This document shows positions 8,585 to 17,566 of a stretch of DNA of 52,957 nt, piece after piece. This stretch comes from CAG-411 sp045124315. Lineage in GTDB: Bacteria > Bacillota > Clostridia > Lachnospirales > Lachnospiraceae. The translations under genes were made by a program, and so were the position numbers. Within the stretch, counting starts at the first letter, position 1. Each line of letters begins with the position of its first letter. A model generated the notes under the pieces. That model had not been told where the DNA came from. It saw only the letters and a program-made list of their open reading frames with translations, and did no database searches. The DNA is taken from positions 1 through 52,957 of the forward strand of contig JBGVLO010000169.1 in assembly GCA_045124315.1 (NCBI GenBank), given 5' to 3'.

Positions 8585-9551
8585 TATTATTGTTCCTGTG
8601 TATAATGGAGCGAAAAAATTGCCACGATGCTTGGACAGTATTCTTGGCCAGACTTATGAAAATATAGAAGTGATATTAATTAATGATGGATCGCAGGATG
8701 ACAGCGAAAAGATTTGTAGAGAATTTGCCAAGAAAGATTCTAGAATTCGTGTGATCTCTAAGGAAAATGAAGGAGTATCGGCAACGAGGAATCGGGGAAT
8801 AGAAGAGGCTGCTGGTACCTACATTCAATTTACAGATTGTGATGACTATCTGGAAAAAGATTATATAGAAAATATGGTACATGCAATGGAACTACAGGAT
8901 GCAGATCTTGTAATTGCAGGATATACCAGATGGAAAGAAAAGCATTGTACGGTGAATCAGCCGGAGACTACTTTTTATACGAATAAAACAGAGTTTTCGA
9001 AGCAGTTTTTTCATTTATACAATCGTTGGTTTTTGAATACGCCGTGGAATAAATTATTTCGAAGGGAGAAGATACAATGTGGATTCCCTCTGAATAGGTC
9101 CTTGGGAGAGGATTTGCTCTTCAACCTTGCTTACCTGAAACAATGTGAATCCATACAGGTGTTTTCCAGTGCAGGATATCAATATTGTATAGAGGACGAG
9201 AATTCTCTGGGAATTCAATTTCGGGAAGATAAGTTTCAAAATTCCTTATATTTGCATGAACAGGTATTGGCATTTGCAAAAGATACATTGGGAATGAGCA
9301 GTGAAGCGGAGTGGAAAGATGCTACTTTTCTAAAAGAATTCCGTTTTGCCATAACCAATTTAATAAAAGTGAAAGACATAGAGAAACAAAGAAAAAAAGA
9401 ATTGATTCTTAATTGGAGTGGAGAAGAGGAAGTGAGGAAATCCTATCTTCGCTCTCAGGGATCAGCTCTGCCGGATAAGCTGTTAAGGTGGATGGTATTA
9501 CATAAGAAAAGACGGTGGATTTATCCGGTATTTCGTTTGTTGGTTCGATAG
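8559..9551 (+). CDS. GT2 family glycosyltransferase
   Basis: About 330 residues with a GT-A fold. VSIIVPVYNGAKKLPRC, ILINDGSQDDS, the EGVSATRNRG loop and the metal-binding DCDDY are all present in the first 110 residues. Further down, TPWNKLFRRE and GEDLLFN are the usual second-half marks of this subfamily. ATG 8559 is chosen: AGGAGG at 8544-8549 is correctly spaced, whereas the ATG at 8541 lies upstream of that site. Donor and linkage cannot be read. Confidence 0.88.
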   Translation: MEKSLQKVSIIVPVYNGAKKLPRCLDSILGQTYENIEVILINDGSQDDSEKICREFAKKDSRIRVISKENEGVSATRNRGIEEAAGTYIQFTDCDDYLEKDYIENMVHAMELQDADLVIAGYTRWKEKHCTVNQPETTFYTNKTEFSKQFFHLYNRWFLNTPWNKLFRREKIQCGFPLNRSLGEDLLFNLAYLKQCESIQVFSSAGYQYCIEDENSLGIQFREDKFQNSLYLHEQVLAFAKDTLGMSSEAEWKDATFLKEFRFAITNLIKVKDIEKQRKKELILNWSGEEEVRKSYLRSQGSALPDKLLRWMVLHKKRRWIYPVFRLLVR

Positions 9552-9568
9552 AGAAAGGAAGAAGGACA

Positions 9569-10612
9569 ATGGCGTTGAAACAAGAAAGAGAAGTATGGTT
9601 GGACTATATGAAGGCGATTGCCTGTTTGTCTGTATTGACATTTCATGTCATATACGGAATTCAAAATGCAGGGTTGCCATGTTCTGAATTTTTCGTAAAT
9701 ATAAAAAGAATATGTGGAACCTTTCAAATTCCGGTATTCATGTTTGCCAGCGGGTATCTGTATGGAAAAAGGCCAATTAAGAATTATGGTGTGTTTTGGG
9801 GAAGGAAGTTATTAAATCTTGGAATTCCCTATGTGGTATTTTCCGTATGCTATTATTTTATTAATGTGACCTTTAGTTCTTCTGTTAACTTTTCCTATAC
9901 AACAGATCAGTTAATTGGAATTTACCAGTATCCATTGGCACAGTATTGGTACCTGTTTGCACTGTTATTATTGTTTTTAGGGGTGCCGGTTCTTGAGTGG
10001 ATTTTACAGAATGAATGGATGTTGTTGGCATTTTTTATAGGATGGAAAGTCATAAATAGCTGTTGGATATCAATTACCAATTATGATTATTTCTTTGCCC
10101 AGTATGCGTTATATTTTTATATGGGAGCTATTTATTGCAGACATCATGCACAATTTAGCTTTAAGGAAGAAAAGAAGTCTGCTCTGTTCTTGACTGGGAT
10201 TGTATTTTTTGTATTGTTATTTAGTCCATATTTTGTGAACTGGGAAGAATATGGACTGTCTTATGCCATTGTTGAGCTTTTTTGTGCGGTGTTAAGCGTT
10301 TATTTATTGACCTCTTATTTTGAAAAAAGAGGCGAAAAAGCAGGAAATTGGTTTCTAAAATTGGTTTCCAGGTATTCCTTCCAAATCTATCTGTTACATA
10401 CTATGGCAACTGCTGCCGTGCGAATTGTGTTACAAAAGGTGGGAGTTACAGTAGATCTTGTGCATTTAATCGTAGGGTTTGTAATTGGATTAGGTGCAAG
10501 TTGTTTCGTTGCTTATGTTTGTGAAAAATCAGTAGTGTTGAATTTGTTTTTCTTTCCGGAAGGAACCGCAAAGAAAATTAAAAAATTGTGGATAGAGAAA
10601 AAAGGACAGTAA
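9569..10612 (+). CDS. Acyltransferase 3 family membrane protein (glycan O-acetylation)
   Basis: About 347 residues with about ten hydrophobic segments. The N-terminus WLDYMKAIACLSVLTFHVI carries the conserved histidine of acyltransferase-3 (PF01757) proteins in the first membrane helix, followed by FQIPVFMFASGYLYGKR, another family mark. These proteins move acetyl or related acyl groups from the cytoplasm to sugars on the outer face. ATG 9569 is used because AAGGA lies just upstream and the family start aligns; an in-frame ATG at 9515 would run deep into the previous gene. It is immediately followed by a second member of the family. Confidence 0.85.
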   Translation: MALKQEREVWLDYMKAIACLSVLTFHVIYGIQNAGLPCSEFFVNIKRICGTFQIPVFMFASGYLYGKRPIKNYGVFWGRKLLNLGIPYVVFSVCYYFINVTFSSSVNFSYTTDQLIGIYQYPLAQYWYLFALLLLFLGVPVLEWILQNEWMLLAFFIGWKVINSCWISITNYDYFFAQYALYFYMGAIYCRHHAQFSFKEEKKSALFLTGIVFFVLLFSPYFVNWEEYGLSYAIVELFCAVLSVYLLTSYFEKRGEKAGNWFLKLVSRYSFQIYLLHTMATAAVRIVLQKVGVTVDLVHLIVGFVIGLGASCFVAYVCEKSVVLNLFFFPEGTAKKIKKLWIEKKGQ

Positions 10613-10632
10613 ATTGGATGGGAGTGAATATT

Positions 10633-11703
10633 GTGGCAGAACAAAAGAGAGTGGAATGGATTGATATTGCAAGAGGATTGGGAATTTTATTTGTGATCAT
10701 AGGACATACCATGACCACACCCATACGATGTGCAAGTAATTGTACCTATATGATTTATTATGTCATATATTTCTTCCACATGCCATTTATGTTTTATCTG
10801 TCAGGAAGGACTTTTGGAATGTTTCAGGAGAAAAATTTGAAAATGTCCGGAAAGCAGTGGATACAGAAGAAGTGGTCTGCTCTTATGGTCCCTTATATTG
10901 TATATGGGACCTTGGTCTATCTTATTTTTACTCTGGCAAATAGTATACCAAAACTTGGAGGGATCCTGGCGGGAGAAGGCTATGGAAAACAAAGCGTTCT
11001 TCATTGGTTGAAGGGTATGGTGACGGTGTATGGAGAGGATTTGTATTCCTTTCATTTGTGGTATATATATGGGTTGTTCCTAATGAGTCTGTTCAGTTTT
11101 TTTGTAATGAAGTATAGAAAGGCACATAAGGTTATTTTGTTTGGATTTGCATTGTTTTGTATTAGTTTTCGAATTTTATACATCAATGTAAACTACTGGG
11201 GAATTGTAAATTTATTTATGAAGTGCTATTTCTGGTTTGTTTTGGGAACTTATGTGGATTTGTCGGAATATGCAAAGAAAATACAGGGAAAGATTTGGGC
11301 TGTGTTTGGAATTGTGTATGCCATTTGGTATATCTATATTAAGGAGATTAAGAGAATCGTTATTCCTGCACCACCAATGGTACTGGAAATGATAAAATGG
11401 ATTGCAGATATTGGTATTATTCTGGGGCTGATTTGGACAGCCATGCACCTTACAGGTGTAATTAAGCGGTTTTTTGATTATACCGGAAAGAACTCTTATG
11501 GAATTTATTTGTTCCATCAGCCATTTTTCGCGTCAGGTGCTGGAGCAATATTGTATAAAGTGTTCGGTTTGCCATTGGCAGTAGCCATTGGAATTACATT
11601 TGTCTTGTGTTATGTAGCACCGTTAACTTTGGTAAAAATGCTGGACTGGAAGTATTTGAGCATGTTAAAGCCATATTTTCTCGGTAGCAAAAAGAAAAAG
11701 TAG
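10633..11703 (+). CDS. Acyltransferase 3 family membrane protein, second copy
   Basis: About 356 residues. EWIDIARGLGILFVIIGHT is the hallmark first helix with the catalytic-type histidine, followed by FFHMPFMFYLSGRTF. Around ten membrane helices follow, and NSYGIYLFHQPFF near the C-terminus is also typical. It differs clearly in sequence from the upstream acyltransferase, so the two probably modify different positions. I favour the GTG at 10633, since GGGAG at 10620-10624 is 8 nt away; the in-frame ATGs at 10588 and 10618 lack a Shine-Dalgarno site. Confidence 0.83.
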   Translation: MAEQKRVEWIDIARGLGILFVIIGHTMTTPIRCASNCTYMIYYVIYFFHMPFMFYLSGRTFGMFQEKNLKMSGKQWIQKKWSALMVPYIVYGTLVYLIFTLANSIPKLGGILAGEGYGKQSVLHWLKGMVTVYGEDLYSFHLWYIYGLFLMSLFSFFVMKYRKAHKVILFGFALFCISFRILYINVNYWGIVNLFMKCYFWFVLGTYVDLSEYAKKIQGKIWAVFGIVYAIWYIYIKEIKRIVIPAPPMVLEMIKWIADIGIILGLIWTAMHLTGVIKRFFDYTGKNSYGIYLFHQPFFASGAGAILYKVFGLPLAVAIGITFVLCYVAPLTLVKMLDWKYLSMLKPYFLGSKKKK

Positions 11704-11843
11704 TAACTGGTCATATATTTGTTTTCGTACAGTGTTTTACGGATATATTCACAGTCCAACCTATAAATAAAGCCTTTGAGCTTAAGAAAATGACATTGCC
11801 TGTGCATTGTAACAAAAGGAAGGTTGGATAAGTAATTGATCAA

Positions 11844-11856
11844 GTGATAGTATCAC
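11844..11856. promoter_or_regulatory. Operator-like inverted repeat before a GT2 gene
   Basis: GTGATA-G-TATCAC is a perfect 6+6 inverted repeat 16 bp before the start at 11873. The surrounding 169 bp gap also holds TCCAACC and GGTTGGA arms about 65 bp apart. No promoter elements could be assigned confidently. A binding role is only a possibility. Confidence 0.25.
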
Positions 11857-11872
11857 AGAAAGGAAAAAAGTT

Positions 11873-12877
11873 ATGAAAGTATCAATCGTGATTCCAGTGT
11901 ACCGTGCAGAAAAATACATGGAACGATGTGTGGATTCTGTATTGGCGCAGACCTATGAGAATATAGAAGTAATTTTGGTGGAAGATGGGTCTCCGGATCG
12001 TTGTGGAGAAATCTGTGATGCATATGCCAAAAAAGATGCCAGAGTAAAGGTGATACATAAAGAAAATGAAGGAGTTTCTAAAGCAAGAAATACAGGATTG
12101 AAAGAAGTAACTGGCGAATTTGTTCAGTTTGTAGATAGTGACGATGCTTTGAAACCTAACATGACAGAATTGTTAGTAAAGAATATGGCGGAACAATCTG
12201 GGGATTTGGTAATTTGTGGTTTTTACGAAGAAAATCTCAATTATAGTAAGGTTTCAAAACCAGGAGATGAGCCTGGAGTCTATGATCAAAAGAAATTCTT
12301 ACAAAATATAACAAAAAATCCGTATTCCTTCCATTATGGTGTATTATGGAATAAACTGTTTCGAACAGAATTATTGAAGGAGCAGGTAGCATTTTCCCAG
12401 GATATGGATTTTGGAGAGGATTTTATTTTCAATTTGCACTATTTAAAATATGCAAAGAGAATCGTTGTCATAGAAGAACCATTGTATTCTTATGTGCGTT
12501 ATAACACGGATTCTCTTATGTATATTCAGGCAAAGGGCAAAGAACAGAAAGAAAAATATCGCATATATTTGGAGAAGCGGTTGCTGATCTTTCAAAAATA
12601 TCGGGATTTTTACATAGACATGGGGATGTATGAGGAGAATCGTAATTTAATCAATGATTATCTGTTGAAGGTGTATGTTTCGGAAAAATTAGAGATAAAA
12701 CTGGCATTGCCGTTTACAAAAAAAGAGAAAAAAGAAATCTATGCATTCTTAGATGGCAATCCTGAGGTGTTGCGAATGAAGGAAGACATGGACTCGAATT
12801 ATTTTCGAAAGAAAAAGATAAAGTATAGTTTAGCGAAATGCAAAGTTTTGCTTCGGAATCGACTTGTGAAAAATTAG
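11873..12877 (+). CDS. GT2 family glycosyltransferase
   Basis: 334 residues. VSIVIPVYRAEKYMERC, VEDGSPDR, the EGVSKARNTG loop and VDSDDALKPNM mark a GT-A catalytic domain; YGVLWNKLFRTE and FGEDFIFN follow. The C-terminal 100 residues are basic and helical, likely membrane-associated at the cytoplasmic face. AAAGGA precedes the ATG. A 169 bp gap upstream makes it the first gene after a possible internal control region. Confidence 0.87.
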   Translation: MKVSIVIPVYRAEKYMERCVDSVLAQTYENIEVILVEDGSPDRCGEICDAYAKKDARVKVIHKENEGVSKARNTGLKEVTGEFVQFVDSDDALKPNMTELLVKNMAEQSGDLVICGFYEENLNYSKVSKPGDEPGVYDQKKFLQNITKNPYSFHYGVLWNKLFRTELLKEQVAFSQDMDFGEDFIFNLHYLKYAKRIVVIEEPLYSYVRYNTDSLMYIQAKGKEQKEKYRIYLEKRLLIFQKYRDFYIDMGMYEENRNLINDYLLKVYVSEKLEIKLALPFTKKEKKEIYAFLDGNPEVLRMKEDMDSNYFRKKKIKYSLAKCKVLLRNRLVKN

Positions 12878-12911
12878 TTACAAATTATCCAAAGTTAAGA
12901 AAGGAAAAACT

Positions 12912-13982
12912 ATGGCAGGGCAAATAAAACTAAGTGTAATTATGCCGGTATATAATGCAGAAAAATATCTGAATAGAGCCATGGAGAGTGTCTTAAGTCA
13001 GACACTAAAGGAACTGGAACTTTTGGTGATCAATGACCAATCCCAAGATGGCAGTTTGGAAATTATGCGTCAGTGGGAAAAAAAGGATTCGAGAGTCCGG
13101 GTGATCGATAAGAAGAACGAAGGGGTTTCAAAAGCCAGAAATGATGGGTTGCTGCATGCAAAAGGGGAATATATTACCTTTGTGGATGCCGATGACTATG
13201 TGGAACCAAAAGCTTATGAGACTACATTAAAATATCTGGAAGAAGGAGCCGCACAGGGAGCTTTGTTTTCATTCTTTGATGAGACGGAACAGTCCAAAAG
13301 TGAAATTTTATTGCCATGGGAGACAGGAACCATTCTGACCGAACAGGAAATATGGGGTCAGTTAATACCCTATATGATAAAGGTATACCCTGAGGATAAA
13401 ATAGAAGGAAATATTTTTGGTTCCGTATGGAGAATGGTTGTAAAAAGAGAAGAGATCCGAAAACATCAGGTGCAGTTTGATCCGGATTTGCATATTGCGG
13501 AGGATTTTGATTTTTGTATCCATTTATTCGCAAAATGCAGTCGCATAGCAATTGTGAATGAGTGCTTTTATCACTATATCCGTTGGGGAAATACGGCTAT
13601 GGCGGTGTATCGAAAGAATCAATTCCAGGAAGGAATGGAGAATCAGCGCCGCTTGAAGCAGTTTTTAATAGAAGAAGGCAAATATGAGCAGCTGGAAAGA
13701 AGATATATCGGAAGTTATCTGGATGTTTGTATTGGAAGTCTGGTTAATTTCGTAAGACCCGGAGGCCCTGGTTTGTTTACAAAATTAAGTGAACTTAGAG
13801 AAGTGGTGGATTGTATCGTAGCGGATTCTATTTATGAAAAATTTAATCAGGTGCCTTTGACCAAGAACCAGAAACTGGTGATGAATCTGATTCAGAAAAA
13901 GTGGACGCTGGCAATTTTATTACTGACAAAGATTCGCCAAATTAAAAAAGGAAATAGTAGAAACAGGAACAAAGAAAGGTAG
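12912..13982 (+). CDS. GT2 family glycosyltransferase
   Basis: 356 residues. LSVIMPVYNAEKYLNRA, INDQSQDGS, EGVSKARNDG and VDADDYVEPK define the catalytic domain; the base-type segment HIAEDFDFCIHLF follows at about residue 198. It is distinct from the preceding GT2 in its second half. AAGGA precedes the ATG. The gene ends 8 bp before the flippase gene. Confidence 0.87.
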   Translation: MAGQIKLSVIMPVYNAEKYLNRAMESVLSQTLKELELLVINDQSQDGSLEIMRQWEKKDSRVRVIDKKNEGVSKARNDGLLHAKGEYITFVDADDYVEPKAYETTLKYLEEGAAQGALFSFFDETEQSKSEILLPWETGTILTEQEIWGQLIPYMIKVYPEDKIEGNIFGSVWRMVVKREEIRKHQVQFDPDLHIAEDFDFCIHLFAKCSRIAIVNECFYHYIRWGNTAMAVYRKNQFQEGMENQRRLKQFLIEEGKYEQLERRYIGSYLDVCIGSLVNFVRPGGPGLFTKLSELREVVDCIVADSIYEKFNQVPLTKNQKLVMNLIQKKWTLAILLLTKIRQIKKGNSRNRNKER

Positions 13983-13990
13983 ATGAGAAC

Positions 13991-15589
13991 ATGTCTTCTG
14001 GTGGAAGAATAGAGAAGATGCAAAAGAACATAGCATGGGGTACATTTAGTCGTATCGTGGTTATGATATACAGTTTTGTATCAAGAACCTATTTCATTAA
14101 ATATTTAGGAGTGACCAATCAGGGTATCAATGGATTGTTTTCCAATATTTTGACTATGTTATCTTTTGCAGAACTGGGAATTGGCACTGCCATGAACTTT
14201 AGTCTGTACAAGCTGGTGGCGGATAATGATATTCCAAAGATTAAGTCTTATATGGCATTTTATAAGAAGGCATATCGTGTCATAGCAGCAGTAGTTGGAG
14301 GGATCGGTCTTTGTATTATGCCGTTTATTCCATTACTTATGACAGAGCAGGATATTCAGGGTGCAGGTGGAAATATTTATGTTATTTATGGCCTATATCT
14401 GTTTAACACGGTTTGTTCTTATTTTGTGTCTTATAAATACAGCTTGTCCAATGCGGAGCAGAAGGGATACATATTTACCAATATCAACCTGATTTTTAAT
14501 ATTGTATGTCAAACTGGTCAGTTGGTAATTTTATTTACAACCCAAAATTTCTTATGCTATTGTGTGGTAGGGGCAGTGGTGCAGCTGTTCCAAAATTTAT
14601 TGACCAATTGGTATATGAACCGGTTGTATCCATATCTTAAGGAGAAAGATGCAGAAAAATTATCAAAGTCGGAACTGGCTGCTATTGTAAAAAATGTAAA
14701 GGCTCTTGTAATTTCTCGAATTGGATCGATCTTAGTAAACCAGACAGATAACATTATCATTTCTGCAGTGATCAATGTAACCAGTGTTGGTTTGATTGAT
14801 AACTATAATACTTTGTTAAAGAATGTGAATGGCTTTTTAAATATTGTGATGAATTCACAGACTGCAAGTTTTGGTAATTTGATTGCTTCGGAGGGAAAGG
14901 AAAGGCAGTACACCTTGTTTAATAATTTCCGTTTCCTTACCTTCTGGATGTATGGATTTGTAGCAGTTGTAATGTTTACCTTGATGACTCCATTTGTGGT
15001 GATCTGGCTCGGTACAGATAAGACTACCACCACGATCACAATCTTTCTGATTTTGGTGAATTACTATTTGAGTGGTCATAGAAGTTGTGTTTACAATGTG
15101 AAAGTAGCCGGTGGTATTTTTGATCAGGATAAGTTTCTTGCTTTTGCTACAGCAGGTGTAAACCTGGTGGCATCCATTGGCTTTGCGTATTTAATTGGAC
15201 TTCCTGGAATTTTTCTTGGTACCGTATTGCAAGGATTTATTGAGACAGCTGTAAGACCATATTTTGTCTATCGTGATCTGTTTGAAAAACCAGTAAGGGA
15301 ATATTTTATTACCGGTGCAAAATATTTAGGTGTGGTTGTATTTGCAGGTGCAATCTGTTATGGACTACAGTTGCTTATCTTGCCTTCAAGTATTTTGGAG
15401 ACTGCTACGGGCAGCACGATTGTAGCAAGAGCACAGGTGATTGGTGTTCGTTTTGTAATCCTGGCGATTTTGGCGGTCTGCATTCCCAATGCAATCTTTT
15501 ATTTGTTATATCATAAGAGAGAAGAGTTCATCTATATTAAAAACATTATCAAAAGATTATTTGGAAAGTTTATTCGTAAAAAGGCATAG
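13991..15589 (+). CDS. wzx: Wzx-type lipid-linked oligosaccharide flippase
   Basis: 532 residues with 12-14 predicted membrane helices, the normal size for a polysaccharide-exporting MOP-superfamily flippase. The N-terminus NIAWGTFSRIVVMIYSFVSRTYFIK-type segment and the ELGIGTAMNFSLY stretch resemble RfbX/Wzx proteins. It should turn the undecaprenyl-diphosphate-linked repeat unit to the outer leaflet for the polymerase at 7424-8584. It is the only flippase of this family in the window. AGGTAGATGAG precedes the ATG. Confidence 0.85.
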   Translation: MSSGGRIEKMQKNIAWGTFSRIVVMIYSFVSRTYFIKYLGVTNQGINGLFSNILTMLSFAELGIGTAMNFSLYKLVADNDIPKIKSYMAFYKKAYRVIAAVVGGIGLCIMPFIPLLMTEQDIQGAGGNIYVIYGLYLFNTVCSYFVSYKYSLSNAEQKGYIFTNINLIFNIVCQTGQLVILFTTQNFLCYCVVGAVVQLFQNLLTNWYMNRLYPYLKEKDAEKLSKSELAAIVKNVKALVISRIGSILVNQTDNIIISAVINVTSVGLIDNYNTLLKNVNGFLNIVMNSQTASFGNLIASEGKERQYTLFNNFRFLTFWMYGFVAVVMFTLMTPFVVIWLGTDKTTTTITIFLILVNYYLSGHRSCVYNVKVAGGIFDQDKFLAFATAGVNLVASIGFAYLIGLPGIFLGTVLQGFIETAVRPYFVYRDLFEKPVREYFITGAKYLGVVVFAGAICYGLQLLILPSSILETATGSTIVARAQVIGVRFVILAILAVCIPNAIFYLLYHKREEFIYIKNIIKRLFGKFIRKKA

Positions 15590-15635
15590 ATATGAATAAA
15601 TGACATCGTATACAAACAAAGAAGGAGGAAATAAC

Positions 15636-16532
15636 ATGGCAGATAGTACAATCCGTAAGATTAGGCATTTTTTCTACTGTGTGGTTTGGATCGGAAAGGA
15701 TCGACTGACAAGGCGTTTTATAGGAAAACCAGATATTCGGTCCATTGAGGAGACATATGAAAAAATATTAAAGGATGGAGTATCTGTCAGCCGCTTTGGA
15801 GATGGGGAATTTAAGTGGATGGCAGATCTTCCCCAAAATACCTTTCAGAAACCTTCGCCTAAAATGCAGGAACGCCTGATCGAAATCAGCAAAAGTGATT
15901 TGGAAAAACACATCGTATGTCTGTCTGATACTTTTGGGGATTTGAAACAGTATAATGCCTACGGAAGAGAATTCTGGGGGTGTTTTATGGGAATGCATCG
16001 AAAGCATTGGATGCAGTTCTTAAAGAAAGGAAAGATTTACTATAATACTAACATGACCAGACCCTATATGGATTATGTGGATAAGAGTCCATGTGCCAAT
16101 CGGTTTCGTATGTTGAAGGAAATCTGGAAAGACCGTAAAGTTGTGTTAATCGAAGGGGAAAAATCAAGATTGGGAATTGGAAATGATCTGTTTGATACAG
16201 CAGCTTCCCTTCAGCGTATTTTAGCGCCGGCTACCAATGCCTTTGACAAATACGATGAAATTTTTGAGAGAGCAAAACAGCTTGAAAAAGACACTTTAAT
16301 TTTAATTGCCCTGGGACCAACTGCTACAATCCTGGCATATGATCTTGCAAAAGAAGGATATCAGGCCTTGGATATTGGTCATGTGGATGTGGAATATGAA
16401 TGGTTTAAGATGGGAGCCACAAGCAAGGTACCTTTGAAGAATAAGTATGTGAATGAATCCCTAGAGGGAAGAGAGATAGGGGATTTGCAGGATCAGGAAT
16501 ATCTGAACCAGATTATTGACCAGATTAAGTAG
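15636..16532 (+). CDS. GT-D fold glycosyltransferase (DUF1792 family)
   Basis: 298 residues. VSRFGDGEF (R53 onward) near the N-terminus and ALDIGHVDVEYEW near the C-terminus are the marks of the GT-D (PF08759) fold first described in streptococcal serine-rich-repeat glycoprotein glycosylation. YYNTNMTRPYMDYVDK and GEKSRLGIGNDLFD lie between. ATG 15636 follows GGAGG by 7 nt; the upstream in-frame ATG at 15600 has no such site. A second copy of this domain forms the C-terminal half of the protein at 17567-19426, and the two are very alike. Confidence 0.87.
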   Translation: MADSTIRKIRHFFYCVVWIGKDRLTRRFIGKPDIRSIEETYEKILKDGVSVSRFGDGEFKWMADLPQNTFQKPSPKMQERLIEISKSDLEKHIVCLSDTFGDLKQYNAYGREFWGCFMGMHRKHWMQFLKKGKIYYNTNMTRPYMDYVDKSPCANRFRMLKEIWKDRKVVLIEGEKSRLGIGNDLFDTAASLQRILAPATNAFDKYDEIFERAKQLEKDTLILIALGPTATILAYDLAKEGYQALDIGHVDVEYEWFKMGATSKVPLKNKYVNESLEGREIGDLQDQEYLNQIIDQIK

Positions 16533-16547
16533 AATGGAGATAGGCCT

Positions 16548-17549
16548 ATGTTATCAGTAATTGTTCCAATTTTTCGAGTAGAAAAATATTTAGACAAATG
16601 TGTGCAGTCACTTTTGGCACAGACATATAAAGATTTAGAAATCATTCTGGTGGACGACGGAAGTGATGACGGATGTCCTGCTATGTGTGATGCTTATGGA
16701 GAGGTGGATTCTCGTATCAAAGTGATACATAAAGCAAATGGTGGGTTGTCCGATGCAAGAAATACAGGATTGGAAGCAGCTACTGGTGAGTATATTGCCT
16801 TTGCAGACAGCGATGACTATGTGCATCCCCAAATGTATGAAGCAATGGTAACTGTTATGGAAGAAAATGCAGCTGTGGATATGGTGGTCTGTCCATTTCA
16901 AAAAGTAGGGGACAATGAAAATGATGCAGATGAAAAGGCTTCCATTGGAAAAAAGAAGTACAAGATATTAGAACATGCAGAAGTGGTGAGACAAATGTTT
17001 CAGAAAAACTATGAAATGTACATTGTAGCATGGGACAAAGTATTTCGGAAGAAAATGTGGGACGATCTAAGATATCCGTTAGGCCGCATTCATGAAGATC
17101 AGTTTACCACCTATAAGACCCTATACGAGTCAAGAAAGGTTGGTCTTATGGAGGAACCGCTATATTATTACCGAATCCGGGGAAATAGTATTATGGGGAA
17201 TTATAAACCGAAGGCAGCTTTGGATGATATAGAGGCATTGCATGAGAAAATGGAATATTTTGCCCAGGGGGAAGAGTGGGAATATGCAGCCTGTGTCAGC
17301 AGGAGTTTAGAGCACATTGTATATCATTATCATAAAGCAAAAAAAAGCGGAGCAGATGAGGTGGCAAAACAGATCAGGGCTATGTTTAAAGAAGATTGGA
17401 GAAAAATAAAGAAACAGAAAATTCAAGGAATCCCAAAAGAACGAGAGGCATATTTTAATAGTTTTTATATTGCAGACTGGTGGATGAATCTATACATGAA
17501 AGGTTATTGGAAGTGTTTAAGTTTAAAACGGAAATTAAAATTGATTTGA
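16548..17549 (+). CDS. GT2 family glycosyltransferase
   Basis: 333 residues. LSVIVPIFRVEKYLDKC, VDDGSDDGC, the NGGLSDARNTG loop and ADSDDYVHPQMYE are clear. HEDQFTTYKTLY and YYYRIRGNSIM in the second half match the GT2 part of the following fusion protein. It is therefore the free-standing paralog of that domain. It lies 15 bp after the GT-D gene and 17 bp before the fusion gene. Confidence 0.88.
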   Translation: MLSVIVPIFRVEKYLDKCVQSLLAQTYKDLEIILVDDGSDDGCPAMCDAYGEVDSRIKVIHKANGGLSDARNTGLEAATGEYIAFADSDDYVHPQMYEAMVTVMEENAAVDMVVCPFQKVGDNENDADEKASIGKKKYKILEHAEVVRQMFQKNYEMYIVAWDKVFRKKMWDDLRYPLGRIHEDQFTTYKTLYESRKVGLMEEPLYYYRIRGNSIMGNYKPKAALDDIEALHEKMEYFAQGEEWEYAACVSRSLEHIVYHYHKAKKSGADEVAKQIRAMFKEDWRKIKKQKIQGIPKEREAYFNSFYIADWWMNLYMKGYWKCLSLKRKLKLI

Positions 17550-17566
17550 GAGGGGAGAGTGCGTAG

